From Ahrensia kielensis DSM 5890 (GTDB lineage: Bacteria > Pseudomonadota > Alphaproteobacteria > Rhizobiales > Rhizobiaceae): a stretch of DNA of 64,000 nucleotides. How positions within the stretch are numbered: the stretch's first letter is position 1; each line of letters starts with the position of its first letter. The notes beneath the pieces were generated by a model that saw only the letters and a list, made by a program, of their open reading frames with translations, was not told the origin of the DNA and did not search any database. Below, one piece after another: positions 9,408 to 18,731 of this stretch. The position numbers and the translations under genes are program-made. The stretch is taken from positions 372,001 to 436,000 of the forward strand of contig NZ_KB894529.1 in assembly GCF_000374465.1 (NCBI RefSeq). Direction: 5' to 3'.

Positions 9408-10634
9408 TTATTTGACAGAGCGGATCAAATCATTGCTTGGAAAACAGGTTGGTTGGCGCTGGTGTGCCGACTCCCAATCGCCAATTGAACGCCGTGTTTT
9501 AAATCCCGGCAAACCGTCAGCACCGCCAACATCCATGCCCATACGTTCAAGATTACGCTGCATCGACGCGATATCGGAGCGCAGCATCGCATCCGTTTTG
9601 CGCCACCCTGCATTAAAAGCCGCGCTGCCATATTGAATACGGTCGCCTGCATGCCCAACAAAAAGAGCATAGAGATCGCTCTCATTATATTCTTTGATGA
9701 CATAGAAGTTTGGCGTGACGATAAAGGCTGGTCCAAAGCGACCCGCAGGCATGAGAATTGACCCAAGCTTATTCATCTCAGCGTTCGGAAACGGCTTTCC
9801 GTTGACGCGTTTGACGCCTAAACGTGTCCATTCTGCAAAGGTTTTGCGATTATCTGGCCCTTCCTGCGCACAGGAAATTGCACTGGGGAGCGTGACCTCA
9901 AAACCCCAATCACGGCCTGCCTGCCATCCGAATTTATTTAAATAAGCACCAATTGAACCAAGCGTATCAGGCGTTGAATTCCAAATATCTGCTTTTCCGC
10001 TTCCATCAATATCAACGGCATATTTCAAATAGGACGACGGCAGAAATTGAGGCTGCCCCAACGCACCAGCCCACGATGATTTCATTTGCGACGGTGTTGC
10101 CAAGCCGCGTTCAACCATCTGCAATCCAGCAATCAATTCGCCTTGAAACAGCTCAGGCCGCGTTGACATGAAAGCCTTAGTGCCCAGCACTTCGAACGCA
10201 TCATGGGGAATGGTTACACGGCCAAAGCCAGATTCTCTGCCCCAAATCGCGATTAAAATACGGCCTGGCACACCATACTTGCGCTCAATCGCTTTAATCG
10301 TTGTCGCGTTTTGGTTCAAAAGACCACGCCCAGTGGCTACGATGGAGCCCAAATTTCGTTCATTGAAATAGTTGGATGGTTGGGAGAATTCGGCTTGCCT
10401 GATTTTCTGAGGCGTACCGCTTGAACCGGGCGTGACAAGTCCTGGTATTTTCTGATTGAGTTTTTTACCCGCCAGCGCGCGATCAAAAGTGCCGCGCGAT
10501 ACGCCTGCAGCTTTGGCTTTGGGCCACATTTCATTTTCTAAAAAGGCGCGGTATTGCGTGTCCAAACTACCGCTTTGCGCATAGGAAAATGCCGGTATCA
10601 ACAATGTGAATATAACGGTGATCAAACGCAGCAT
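9408..10634 (-). CDS. Lytic murein transglycosylase, MltB family (SLT_3) with peptidoglycan-binding C-terminus
   Basis: Periplasmic enzyme that cleaves the glycan strand with formation of 1,6-anhydro-muramyl ends. The 408-residue protein starts with a Sec signal peptide ending near AQS (about 1-20). The MltB-type catalytic domain (about 25-320) carries the presumed catalytic glutamate in WGRESGFGRV, plus ALGQPQFLPSSYLKYA. A C-terminal region (about 330-395, NLERMGMDVGGADGLPG) resembles a PG_binding_1 domain. It lies downstream of recR on the same strand and is convergent with the MFS gene. Confidence 0.92.
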   Translation of the reverse strand: MLRLITVIFTLLIPAFSYAQSGSLDTQYRAFLENEMWPKAKAAGVSRGTFDRALAGKKLNQKIPGLVTPGSSGTPQKIRQAEFSQPSNYFNERNLGSIVATGRGLLNQNATTIKAIERKYGVPGRILIAIWGRESGFGRVTIPHDAFEVLGTKAFMSTRPELFQGELIAGLQMVERGLATPSQMKSSWAGALGQPQFLPSSYLKYAVDIDGSGKADIWNSTPDTLGSIGAYLNKFGWQAGRDWGFEVTLPSAISCAQEGPDNRKTFAEWTRLGVKRVNGKPFPNAEMNKLGSILMPAGRFGPAFIVTPNFYVIKEYNESDLYALFVGHAGDRIQYGSAAFNAGWRKTDAMLRSDIASMQRNLERMGMDVGGADGLPGFKTRRSIGDWESAHQRQPTCFPSNDLIRSVK

Positions 10635-10708
10635 TAAAAGCCCCTATTTCAAGAATCATAATCACAGCTTACGCAATGGATTCAGGTGCGATCAAGGCAA
10701 AGCGGATT

Positions 10709-11317
10709 TTAAAAAATTGTACGGCTTCTGAGTGCAGCCGATAATGTACCCTCATCAAGGTAATCAAGCTCGCCGCCCACAGGTACGCCGTGCGCCAAAC
10801 GCGTAATCTTTACATCAAGATCTTCAAGCTGCGACGTAATATAATGCGCCGTAGTTTGCCCTTCGACAGTCGCGTTGACAGCCAAGATCAACTCTTTGAC
10901 TTCGCCGCCGACAATACGGTCCACCAGTGTCTTAATGTTCAGATCATCAGGGCCAACACCATCGAGCGGGGAAAGCGTTCCGCCTAGAATGTGATAACGC
11001 ACACTCATTTCTGCTGCCCGCTCCAAAGCCCATAGATCAGCCACATCCTCTACGACAATGATTGTTGTACTGTCGCGGCGCGGATCGGTGCAAATAGAAC
11101 AAGGATTTTGCGTATCCACATTGGCGCAGACCGAGCAGATTTGAACTTTTTCAGCCGCATCAGCCATTGCGCTGGCCAGAGGCGTTAAAAGCTGATCTTT
11201 CTTTTTGATCAGGTGCAATGCTGCACGACGTGCCGAGCGTGGTCCGAGCCCTGGCACTTTTGCCAGTAACTGGATCAGTTTTTCAATTTCCGCACCGGCG
11301 ATTCGTTTTGTTGACAT
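10709..11317 (-). CDS. recR: Recombination mediator protein RecR
   Basis: Works with RecF/RecO to load RecA on gapped DNA. The 202-residue protein has the helix-hairpin-helix near [11 protein letters not shown] (21-31), a four-cysteine zinc finger (Cys61, Cys64, Cys73, Cys76), a TOPRIM domain starting with [15 protein letters not shown] and the C-terminal Walker-B-like region [17 protein letters not shown]. In most relatives recR directly follows dnaX-ybaB; here an extensin-like gene and an opposite-strand exporter lie between. Confidence 0.97.
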   Translation of the reverse strand: MSTKRIAGAEIEKLIQLLAKVPGLGPRSARRAALHLIKKKDQLLTPLASAMADAAEKVQICSVCANVDTQNPCSICTDPRRDSTTIIVVEDVADLWALERAAEMSVRYHILGGTLSPLDGVGPDDLNIKTLVDRIVGGEVKELILAVNATVEGQTTAHYITSQLEDLDVKITRLAHGVPVGGELDYLDEGTLSAALRSRTIF

Positions 11318-11435
11318 GTGCTAGATTTAGTGCGGGAAACCCAACTTTGAAAGAGACATGACGGGTTGTGCGCATATTTCGGGTGGCAAGTTCTCATAAT
11401 CACACCTATTGCTTTTGAAACAAAGCGAGAGCCGC

Positions 11436-12359
11436 ATGTCCAAGCCAACCATCAACTCATCCATGACCACAATTGAATGGGTCATGCTTATCACCCTGTC
11501 GGTTGTTTTTGGCGGCTCGTTCTTTTTTGTCGGGGTGATTGTGCAAGACATGCCACCCAAAACCATCGTCTTTTTTCGTGTATTGATTGCAGCCCTCGCC
11601 TTGCATCTTTTCATGCGCGTCACGGGCCGTAAAATACCTTGGACGGGTACTGCTTGGTTCGCTTTCTTTGCAATGGGACTGCTGAATAATGTTATTCCGT
11701 TTTCGCTCATTGTCTGGGGCCAAACGCAAATTGCATCGGGTGTTGCATCAATCCTTAATGCCACAACCCCGTTATTTACTGTGATGATTGCTCACGCACT
11801 GACAACCGATGAAAAGCTAACCATAACGCGGGTAAGCGGTATCGTCGCAGGGTTTATCGGTGTTGCCATCATGATCGGCGGCGGCGCTATTGCAGATGGA
11901 GCCGCGACCGCACTTGCACAAATTGCATGTATCGGCGCTGCGATCTCCTATGGCTTTGCAAGCGTATTTGGCAAACGCTTTAAAGGCATGACGATCAGCC
12001 CTTATGCCGTGGCGACCGGTCAGGTCACAGCATCCACCATCATGATGTTTCCGATTATGATGATATTCGATCAGCCGTGGACGCTTTCAATGCCATCCAC
12101 GCAAAGCATATTTGCGTTATTGGCACTTGGTCTCATATCGTCTGCTTTTGCCTATATTCTGTTTTTTAGTATTCTTGATGGAGCCGGCGCGACTAATCTT
12201 TCACTGGTGACATTTCTCGTGCCTGTTAGCGCGATATTCCTCGGCATTGTGTTTTTAGGTGAGATACTTCTTCCAAGACATTTAGCGGGGTTAGGACTTA
12301 TCATTGTGGGACTTATTCTCGTTGATGGACGTGTCCTTAAACGCCGTGTCACTGCTTAG
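11436..12359 (+). CDS. EamA/DMT family transporter
   Basis: 307-residue inner-membrane protein with ten predicted helices in two EamA repeats (about 10-145 and 155-300), resembling RhtA/YdcZ-type exporters of metabolites. Start chosen at the ATG at 11436, preceded by GAGAG; an upstream TTG frame extends to 11409 but has no ribosome site. It is the only plus-strand gene within the minus-strand dnaX-ybaB-recR neighbourhood, and its stop abuts the stop of the extensin-like gene with no gap. Substrate cannot be read from sequence. Confidence 0.88.
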   Translation: MSKPTINSSMTTIEWVMLITLSVVFGGSFFFVGVIVQDMPPKTIVFFRVLIAALALHLFMRVTGRKIPWTGTAWFAFFAMGLLNNVIPFSLIVWGQTQIASGVASILNATTPLFTVMIAHALTTDEKLTITRVSGIVAGFIGVAIMIGGGAIADGAATALAQIACIGAAISYGFASVFGKRFKGMTISPYAVATGQVTASTIMMFPIMMIFDQPWTLSMPSTQSIFALLALGLISSAFAYILFFSILDGAGATNLSLVTFLVPVSAIFLGIVFLGEILLPRHLAGLGLIIVGLILVDGRVLKRRVTA

Positions 12360-13097
12360 CTACTGCGGGAACCGGCACAAACGATATCCACCGCGTCGTT
12401 CTGCCACGTCCAAATGCAAATGATCGTCATGAAAAGCATCACTGCCCGGCCCTAGAACCGTTGTGAAATGCAAACAAGCACCAAATCGAACAGCCTTTTG
12501 AAACGCTTCCTCATCTGAGCCTTTACGGTCACGCGGCTCAATCTTAATGCTGCTGCCATCACTAAAATCAAAAGCTGCAATATCAATCGCATTGCCTGTA
12601 GCGTGCTCTGATAGCTTGACGTTTTTTTGATTATTTCGCCCACGGCAAACATAAGTAGAAGCCTGTGAAATGGAGGTGAGCTTTTTATCGCTGTCATATG
12701 CACTAACAGCAGGAATGACTGATTTTTCTATCCAGCCAGCCAGCGCTTCAACCGCATTGCAATTCAATGCGGTATCAGGCTTTACCGTAATATTATTAGC
12801 CAAAGTATCGATTACAATCGGATAGGCAACGCCGCAGGCACCCTCACCATTTTCAGTTGGCAAAACACGGAATTTGATACCAAGATCAGATAATCGTTTT
12901 TCGCAAGCGTAATCGCGTAATGGTTTGATAGCGGCTTCAAATTCTTTTGGTTTTAAAACCGCACCAGAGCTATTCAGCGTGTCGTCTTGCTTTATTGGAC
13001 GCTCGCTCGGAATGGGCAATTCTTGCGCCAGACCGAACGATATTGCAGACAACAAAAAAGCAAATGCGCTCAATGCGCACAGACGCGTGATAATCAA
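12360..13097 (-). CDS. Extensin-like protein (Extensin_C family), exported
   Basis: 245 residues with a Sec signal peptide (about 1-25, ending FGLAQE). The name comes from similarity to plant extensin tails, but the sequence carries the metal-site pattern of M15/VanX-type D,D-peptidases: SEHATGNAID followed by DDHLHLD. A role in peptidoglycan trimming is therefore an inference. Conserved cysteines suggest disulfides in the periplasm. The start is a TTG at 13097, since the frame is closed by a stop at 13113-13115 and no ATG lies before the signal peptide. It begins one base after the ybaB stop, so expression is likely coupled. Confidence 0.85.
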   Translation of the reverse strand: MIITRLCALSAFAFLLSAISFGLAQELPIPSERPIKQDDTLNSSGAVLKPKEFEAAIKPLRDYACEKRLSDLGIKFRVLPTENGEGACGVAYPIVIDTLANNITVKPDTALNCNAVEALAGWIEKSVIPAVSAYDSDKKLTSISQASTYVCRGRNNQKNVKLSEHATGNAIDIAAFDFSDGSSIKIEPRDRKGSDEEAFQKAVRFGACLHFTTVLGPGSDAFHDDHLHLDVAERRGGYRLCRFPQ

Positions 13098-13098
13098 A

Positions 13099-13422
13099 TC
13101 AGAACGGTAATTTCATACCTGGTGGAATTGGCAATCCAGCCGTCATTTCCTTTGTCTTTTCAGCCATGATTGCTTCCACTTTGCCCTTGGCATCAGCGTG
13201 GGCAGCAATAATCAGATCTTCCAAGATTTCAGCGTCATGGTCTGCAAATACAGATGGATCAATTTTGATTGCGTTCAACTGCCCTTTGCCAGACATCGTC
13301 ACAGTAACGACACCGCCGCCTGCACTGCCTTCTGCGGTTAAGGTTTCCATTTCCGTTTGCATGTCAGCCATTTTTTGCTGCATTTCTTTGGCCTTGCTCA
13401 TCAGGCCCATCAAATCTTTCAT
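13099..13422 (-). CDS. ybaB: YbaB/EbfC family nucleoid-associated protein
   Basis: 107-residue small DNA-binding protein that forms tweezer-like dimers. It has the family heptads [15 protein letters not shown] at the N-terminus, a [21 protein letters not shown] strand region just after, and a C-terminal helix ending PPGMKLPF. It follows dnaX on the same strand with a 16-base gap, the classic dnaX-ybaB pair. Confidence 0.95.
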   Translation of the reverse strand: MKDLMGLMSKAKEMQQKMADMQTEMETLTAEGSAGGGVVTVTMSGKGQLNAIKIDPSVFADHDAEILEDLIIAAHADAKGKVEAIMAEKTKEMTAGLPIPPGMKLPF

Positions 13423-13438
13423 GTGAAAATTCCTTTAT

Positions 13439-15277
13439 TTAAAAATCTGTCAAATCGTCGGGATCAATCGGTACGTCATCGTCATATGATCCACCGTCAT
13501 CAAGTATTATATCGTCATCCAATGCGTCAGCGCCAAGGCGTACATCAACAATTTTTGCCCCGGGGAATGCTGCAAGAATACCTGCGATCTGTGGATCACG
13601 CGACGCATCGGCTAGCATCGCATTGCGCTTGCCGTCTGAAACCTCTTCCAGTGTCGCGCCGCCTTCTTCGTCGCGGCTAACGGAAACAATCCAGCGCGTG
13701 CCGGTCCATTCGGTCAATTTACGGCCAAGATCGCCAGCAAGTGATTTGGGTGCATCTTCCGTGAGGGTGATCGATAGATTGCCCGGCGCAACGGATACAA
13801 GGCGCACGCATTTGCGAATGTTCACCTTCATCAAAGGATCACGGTTTTTTTCCGCTAACGCATCAATATCATCCAATGAATTCACGGGCACTGCGGGAGC
13901 TGCTGGTTCTGTTTGCGGCTTTTGTTCCGGCTGCGGGTTACTTGCCACCATTCGTACTGGCGCAGCTTGCCCCATATTTGCTGTTACAGATGACGCATCA
14001 CCATTGGACGGCATGCTGCTTTGTCCCACGGCATGTGCCATGGAATGACCACCTGATGATGTGTTTGAACCTGCCATTGCATTTGGTTGCGGCGCGCTTT
14101 GGCTAGGCGCGCCATCAAGCTTTTTTAGCGCATCATCCAGTGTTGGCATGGTGGAAGCATGGGCCAGCCGAATAAGCACCATTTCTGCTGCGGCCACAGG
14201 GCGCGGTGCACTTTGTGTCTCCGGTATGCCTTTTAAAAGCATCTGCCACGTACGTGCCAGAACACTGACTGCAATCTTTTCAGAAAATGCCAAGCCGCGT
14301 TCTTTTTCATCAGGCGACAAGGATGGATCATTGGCAGCAGCGCCTGGCACAAAACGCAAGCGCGTCACCAGATGCGTAAACTCGGCCAAATCCGTCAAAA
14401 TAACGGCCGGATCAGCACCGACATCATATTGAGATCGAAACTCTGCCAATGCTTCCGTGATACGGCCAGCCATAAGATGCTCAAACAAATCAACAATACG
14501 GGTACGGTCAGCTAAGCCGAGCATTGAGCGCACAGTACTTGCATCGACCTTGCCTGAACTATGGGCAATGGCCTGATCGAGAATAGAAAGCGCATCCCGC
14601 ACGGAGCCTTCTGACGCACGTGCGACCATCGCCAGCGATGCTTCGTCAGCCTCAACCCCTTCTTGCTGAATAATCGACGCCAGATGCGCAACCATTTCGG
14701 CTGTTTCAACACGGCGCAGATCAAAACGCTGACAGCGAGACAGCACCGTAATAGGTACTTTTCGGATTTCCGTCGTTGCAAAGATAAACTTTGCATGAGG
14801 CGGCGGCTCTTCCAGTGTCTTTAAAAGCGCATTGAACGCTTTGTCCGACAGCATGTGAATCTCGTCAATGATATAGACTTTATAACGTGCAGAAACGGGC
14901 GCATAGCGCACACCGTCAATGATCTGCTTAATGTCTTCGATGCCTGTGTGCGAGGCAGCGTCCATCTCGATAATATCGACATGTCGCCCTTCCATGATCG
15001 CTTGGCAATCGACGCCGGGCGTCGAAAGATCAACACTTGGTTGATCTTTAAGATCGGTTTTATAATTAAGCGCTCGCGCCAAAATTCGCGCAGTCGTCGT
15101 CTTGCCCACACCGCGAACGCCAGTCAGCATCCACGCTTGAGCAATTCGTCCTGTTTGAAACGCATTGGTGAGTGTACGCACCATCGGCTCTTGGCCAATG
15201 AGTGAGGTAAAATCACTAGGGCGATATTTACGGGCAAGAACGCGATACGGCGTTGCTTTTTCAGATGCATTATTCAT
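13439..15277 (-). CDS. dnaX: DNA polymerase III subunit gamma/tau
   Basis: Clamp-loader ATPase and scaffold of the replicative polymerase. The 612-residue protein has Walker A GVRGVGKTT (53-61), Walker B with IIDEIHMLS, sensor 1 and the SRC arginine finger in VLSRCQRFDLR, lid and collar domains to about 370, then a low-complexity Pro/Ala/Gln linker (about 385-470) and a C-terminal alpha/tau-binding domain. The four zinc cysteines found after Walker A in most bacteria are absent; only Cys91 remains. I recall the same loss in rhizobial DnaX. The SRP RNA gene lies directly upstream. Confidence 0.97.
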   Translation of the reverse strand: MNNASEKATPYRVLARKYRPSDFTSLIGQEPMVRTLTNAFQTGRIAQAWMLTGVRGVGKTTTARILARALNYKTDLKDQPSVDLSTPGVDCQAIMEGRHVDIIEMDAASHTGIEDIKQIIDGVRYAPVSARYKVYIIDEIHMLSDKAFNALLKTLEEPPPHAKFIFATTEIRKVPITVLSRCQRFDLRRVETAEMVAHLASIIQQEGVEADEASLAMVARASEGSVRDALSILDQAIAHSSGKVDASTVRSMLGLADRTRIVDLFEHLMAGRITEALAEFRSQYDVGADPAVILTDLAEFTHLVTRLRFVPGAAANDPSLSPDEKERGLAFSEKIAVSVLARTWQMLLKGIPETQSAPRPVAAAEMVLIRLAHASTMPTLDDALKKLDGAPSQSAPQPNAMAGSNTSSGGHSMAHAVGQSSMPSNGDASSVTANMGQAAPVRMVASNPQPEQKPQTEPAAPAVPVNSLDDIDALAEKNRDPLMKVNIRKCVRLVSVAPGNLSITLTEDAPKSLAGDLGRKLTEWTGTRWIVSVSRDEEGGATLEEVSDGKRNAMLADASRDPQIAGILAAFPGAKIVDVRLGADALDDDIILDDGGSYDDDVPIDPDDLTDF

Positions 15278-15341
15278 GGCAGCTTTGTAACGCGAAATGC
15301 GATCAAGTGACGAGTCTTGAATTTATTAATCTGCAAGAAAT

Positions 15342-15448
15342 TTGGAAGGTGGAAGGCTGGACCGGTGACCCGCGTCGAATTCGTTAGGGCTGCTTCCTTC
15401 CGGACCTGACCCAGTTGGCGAGTGACGCGTCCACAGCCAACCTTCCAA
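15342..15448 (-). ncRNA. ffs: Signal recognition particle RNA (small bacterial type, 4.5S-like)
   Basis: On the minus strand the sequence carries the universally conserved SRP RNA apical segment GGTCAGGTCCGGAAGGAAGC (within about 15389-15412), with the GGAA tetraloop and the asymmetric loop that binds Ffh. The flanks form the closing helix: TTGGAAGG at 15342-15349 pairs with CCTTCCAA at 15441-15448. Length about 107 nt matches small bacterial SRP RNAs. It forms the SRP with Ffh for co-translational targeting. Position upstream of dnaX is usual in alphaproteobacteria. Exact ends are estimated from the helix. Confidence 0.93.
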
Positions 15449-15635
15449 GGCCCATATCGGACTTTCAGACATAAAATGCAAGTATCAATAGAGTTTTTGA
15501 TCGTTTTCAGCGGCCATAAATGAAGTGACGCCTGCTTTCCGTATCCGTTGTGCAGGCAATTTGTGCTACATTTAATTTTAACAAATGCGTATTTATCTTA
15601 GTCGCAACAACTTTACGCGCTCACAGGATAATCAA

Positions 15636-16052
15636 ATGACAGATTTTAAACTGGATTCAAGATTGAGCGCCGACACGATGGAAATCGGCGAGAGCGGCTT
15701 ATGTCGGTTATTGCTGATGAATGATTCGCGCTTTCCTTGGCTTATTATGGTGCCACGCCGTCATGATATAACAGAAATGCATGAACTTACGCCGCTTGAT
15801 CAAACGGTATTAACATTTGAAATCGCTCAAATATCCGAATTGCTCAAAGACATCACCGGATGCAAGAAAATCAATATCGGTGCGCTTGGAAATATGGTGC
15901 CGCAGCTTCATATCCATATTATTGGCCGTAACGAAGGTGATGCAGCCTGGCCAGGTCCAGTTTGGGGTTCCGGAAAAGCTGTTCCCTATGATAAAGAACC
16001 ATTGAAATCTTTCATCGAGCGCTTCTCGTCTGCGTTACAGCAAGTAAGCTAA
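15636..16052 (+). CDS. HIT domain protein
   Basis: 138-residue histidine-triad family nucleotide hydrolase or transferase. The active-site block reads QLHIHIIGR near residues 100-108, with the acidic HIT signature spread as His-x-His-x. The ATG at 15636 follows an AGGA and gives the standard length; an in-frame ATG at 15585 would add 17 unconserved residues. nudC begins 15 bases downstream, so two nucleotide-hydrolase-type genes probably share a transcript. Exact substrate unknown. Confidence 0.88.
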   Translation: MTDFKLDSRLSADTMEIGESGLCRLLLMNDSRFPWLIMVPRRHDITEMHELTPLDQTVLTFEIAQISELLKDITGCKKINIGALGNMVPQLHIHIIGRNEGDAAWPGPVWGSGKAVPYDKEPLKSFIERFSSALQQVS

Positions 16053-16067
16053 TCAAGCCGGACACAT

Positions 16068-17015
16068 ATGACCTTCTCACTATTTGACGCCCCCTATCCT
16101 GAATATTCCGCAGGCTATGCATTTACGGGCAACCCGTTAAACCGTTTTTCCGAACGCCGAACACAAAACTGCGTCGCTGAAGCGCTTGCTACGCGCGGCG
16201 CAAAATTACTGGTTGTCGCCTACGGTAAGGTTCTCTTAAAAAAAGAAGAGAACAATCTCAATGCAATCTTCACACCACAAGAACTGAAAGCCGCTCAGGT
16301 TAATGAAAGCAATATTGTTTTATTGGGGTGGGACGAAACAGGGCTGCCTTGGCTCATTGCACCGTCAGCTTTTACGGAAGAAAATCTATCTAATGACTTT
16401 GAAGCAATCGATTTTCGCTCTGTTTATATTCAAGGGCTTCTCAAGGAGGCACAACTTGGAATGCTGGCTCAAGGCGGTGCGCTTTTAAGCTGGCACAAAA
16501 GCCATGCATTCTGTTCACGCTGCGGCACAGCAAGCAACATGCGCGATGGCGGATATAAACGTGTCTGCCCAAATTGCAGTGCTGAGCATTTTCCCCGCAC
16601 TGATCCCGTTGTGATTATGTTGACGGTTTCGCAGGACAACAAAAAATGTCTGCTCGGCCGCAGTCCGCATTTTGCGCAAGGCGTTTATTCGTGTCTGGCA
16701 GGTTTTGTTGAACCGGGTGAAACGATCGAAATGGCCATGCGACGCGAAACCAAAGAAGAGACCAATATCGACGTGGAGCGTGTTTCATATCACGCAAGTC
16801 AGCCTTGGCCGTTTCCCTATACAATGATGATTGGTTGTTACGGAGTGGCGGCTTCTGAAAGCATCATTGTGGACGATGAGCTGGAAGATGCACGCTGGTT
16901 TTCACGTGATGAGGTTCGCCAAATTGCGAACGGCACACATCCAGATGGTTTTATTATGCCGCCAAAGGGCGCAATTGCCAGCAATCTTGTCCTGCACTGG
17001 CTTAATTCGGCCTGA
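16068..17015 (+). CDS. nudC: NAD(+) diphosphatase (NADH pyrophosphatase)
   Basis: Hydrolyses NAD(H) to NMN(H) and AMP, and in E. coli removes NAD caps from RNA. The 315-residue protein shows an N-terminal domain, a zinc ribbon (CSRCG and CPNC, about residues 149-173), the Nudix box starting GFVEPGETIEMAMRRE and continuing to the EE-x-x-x pair, and the diagnostic SQPWPFP motif just after. In the usual SQPWPFPxS motif the final Ser is replaced by Thr (SQPWPFPYT). Convergent with the L,D-transpeptidase gene. Confidence 0.95.
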   Translation: MTFSLFDAPYPEYSAGYAFTGNPLNRFSERRTQNCVAEALATRGAKLLVVAYGKVLLKKEENNLNAIFTPQELKAAQVNESNIVLLGWDETGLPWLIAPSAFTEENLSNDFEAIDFRSVYIQGLLKEAQLGMLAQGGALLSWHKSHAFCSRCGTASNMRDGGYKRVCPNCSAEHFPRTDPVVIMLTVSQDNKKCLLGRSPHFAQGVYSCLAGFVEPGETIEMAMRRETKEETNIDVERVSYHASQPWPFPYTMMIGCYGVAASESIIVDDELEDARWFSRDEVRQIANGTHPDGFIMPPKGAIASNLVLHWLNSA

Positions 17016-17036
17016 TGCGCTTAAAAAAGCGCATCA
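17013..17036. terminator. Perfect hairpin between convergent nudC and L,D-transpeptidase genes
   Basis: TGATGCGCTT (17013-17022) and AAGCGCATCA (17027-17036) form a perfect 10-bp stem with an AAAA loop, beginning at the nudC stop codon. There is no long T tract on either side, so it may be a weak or factor-assisted bidirectional terminator or an mRNA 3'-end stabiliser. Confidence 0.5.
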
Positions 17037-17051
17037 AGACATCCCATTGTA

Positions 17052-17741
17052 TCAGGCAACGATGAGAGTTGAACCACTTTTGACGCGATCATAAAGATCA
17101 ACAATGTCCTGATTCATTAAGCGTACACAGCCGCTGGAAACAGCTTTGCCAATTGTCCAATATTCTGGAGACCCATGGATCCGGTAAAGCGTGTCTTTTC
17201 CGCCTTGGAAAATATAAAGGGCGCGTGCACCTAGTGGATTATCAATACCAGGCTGCATACCACCATTTGCGGCGCTATATTTTTCCAACTCTGGTTGGCG
17301 GCCAATCATCTCTGCTGGCGGTGTCCATTTAGGCCAAGCTTGTTTCCATTGAATTTTACCGCGGCCAGACCAAGTGAAACCTTGGCGACCCAAGCCAACG
17401 CCGTAGCGCATCGCACGGTCATTCGGCATGACCAAATATAAGTAGAAACCTGTCGTATCAACAATAATAGTTCCAACAGGATGCGGTGACACATAATCTA
17501 TCTCACGGCGCCAATAACGCTGCGGTACTTTCTTCAAGTCAACCGCAGGAATTGGAAACTGCTCATTTGGTTTAGGACCATAAGCCAAGGCATAATCTTG
17601 AGGAATTGCTGGCTCAGCCGGTTTCGCTGGCAATGATGAAAATGCCGGATCGTTAAGCGATGTACAGCCTGTTGCAGCGATACCCATGAGACCAACTGAA
17701 CCGGTCACAAAACCACGGCGTGTAATTGTGTTATTTTTCAT
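17052..17741 (-). CDS. L,D-transpeptidase (YkuD domain), exported
   Basis: Periplasmic enzyme that forms 3-3 peptidoglycan cross-links or attaches proteins to the wall. The 229-residue protein has a twin-arginine-type leader (ITRRGFVTG at 6-14) followed by a possible lipobox ending at Cys26, so it may be a Tat-exported lipoprotein. The YkuD catalytic domain (about 95-228) holds the HGSPEYW segment and the nucleophile motif SSGCVRLMNQDI. The gene stands alone; about 125 bases separate it from pheA. Confidence 0.92.
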   Translation of the reverse strand: MKNNTITRRGFVTGSVGLMGIAATGCTSLNDPAFSSLPAKPAEPAIPQDYALAYGPKPNEQFPIPAVDLKKVPQRYWRREIDYVSPHPVGTIIVDTTGFYLYLVMPNDRAMRYGVGLGRQGFTWSGRGKIQWKQAWPKWTPPAEMIGRQPELEKYSAANGGMQPGIDNPLGARALYIFQGGKDTLYRIHGSPEYWTIGKAVSSGCVRLMNQDIVDLYDRVKSGSTLIVA

Positions 17742-17866
17742 TTCAATCCCTATAAAAGCGCAAAAATGCTTTTTGATGCGCTCTATATAATGAGCTAAAT
17801 TAAGTTATGCGATATGAAGGTATTTGACCTTGAAATCAAACCAAAGACATTCACGAATGCGTGACT

Positions 17867-18730
17867 TTATGTATTGTTTTGATCGATACGAAACTGTGCT
17901 GCAGGATATACTCCCAAAACGTTAAACATATCTGTAAAAAATCCGAGCTCTTCAAAAGCTAGTTTTACATTAGGGTCTTCGGGGTGGCCTTCAATATCGG
18001 CGTAGAACTGCGTTGCCGTAAATTGGCCGCCGATCTGGTAACTTTCAAGCTTCGTCATGTTGATACCATTTGTCGCAAAGCCGCCCATCGCTTTATACAA
18101 AGCTGCTGGAATATTTCGAACACGAAAGACAAATGTCGTCATGACAAGCTCGTCTGCTGATTTGCGTTCATAGTTTTGAGGCGTTTTTGAAAGCACCACA
18201 AAACGGGTGACATTATTGTCCGTGTCTTCAACATTCTTTTTCAAAATCTCAAGCCCATAGAGCTCGGCGGCAAGATATGGCGACAAAGCCGCCATTGAAG
18301 GATCACCTGTTTCTGCAACCATTTTGGCAGCGCCAGCTGTATCTCCCGCCACAACCGCTTTCCATCCATGTTCGCGCACAATGTTCCGGCACTGCCCAAT
18401 GCCATGAATATGGGTATGCACTGATTTTATTTGGCTAATATCTGTGCCTGGCAACACCATTAAATGGAAATGAATGGGTAGAAAATATTCGCCAATAATA
18501 TGCAGGCCTGACTGGGGCAACAAATGATGAATATCAGCCACACGACCGGCCAACGTGTTTTCAATCGGGATCATGGCAAGCGCTGCCTGACCGCTATCAA
18601 CAGCATTAAACGCATCTTCGAATGTAGCGCATGGCAATGGTGTCATGTCCGGAAACATATTGCGTGAGGCTGTGTCCGAATTTGCACCCGCTTCGCCTTG
18701 GAACGAGATGAGCTTGTTTTGGTCGTTCAT
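17867..18730 (-). CDS. pheA: Prephenate dehydratase
   Basis: Converts prephenate to phenylpyruvate for phenylalanine synthesis. The 287-residue protein is the monofunctional form, without a chorismate mutase domain. The periplasmic-binding-like catalytic part spans about 8-185, with FQGEAGANSD near the N-terminus, IPIENTLAGRV and the TRFVVLSK strand. A C-terminal ACT domain (about 200-280) contains NMTKLESYQIGG, the ESRP-like phenylalanine-sensing segment. The ATG at 18730 follows GGAAACTAAA at the end of kdsB, one base after its stop, so the two are coupled. Confidence 0.94.
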   Translation of the reverse strand: MNDQNKLISFQGEAGANSDTASRNMFPDMTPLPCATFEDAFNAVDSGQAALAMIPIENTLAGRVADIHHLLPQSGLHIIGEYFLPIHFHLMVLPGTDISQIKSVHTHIHGIGQCRNIVREHGWKAVVAGDTAGAAKMVAETGDPSMAALSPYLAAELYGLEILKKNVEDTDNNVTRFVVLSKTPQNYERKSADELVMTTFVFRVRNIPAALYKAMGGFATNGINMTKLESYQIGGQFTATQFYADIEGHPEDPNVKLAFEELGFFTDMFNVLGVYPAAQFRIDQNNT

Positions 18731-18731
18731 T

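Noticed and set aside
13704-13730. Loss of DnaX zinc cysteines as a sign of damage
   Set aside because: The cysteine region is actually near codons 70-95 (about 14990-15070) and the one-Cys version seems usual for rhizobial DnaX; all ATPase motifs are intact.
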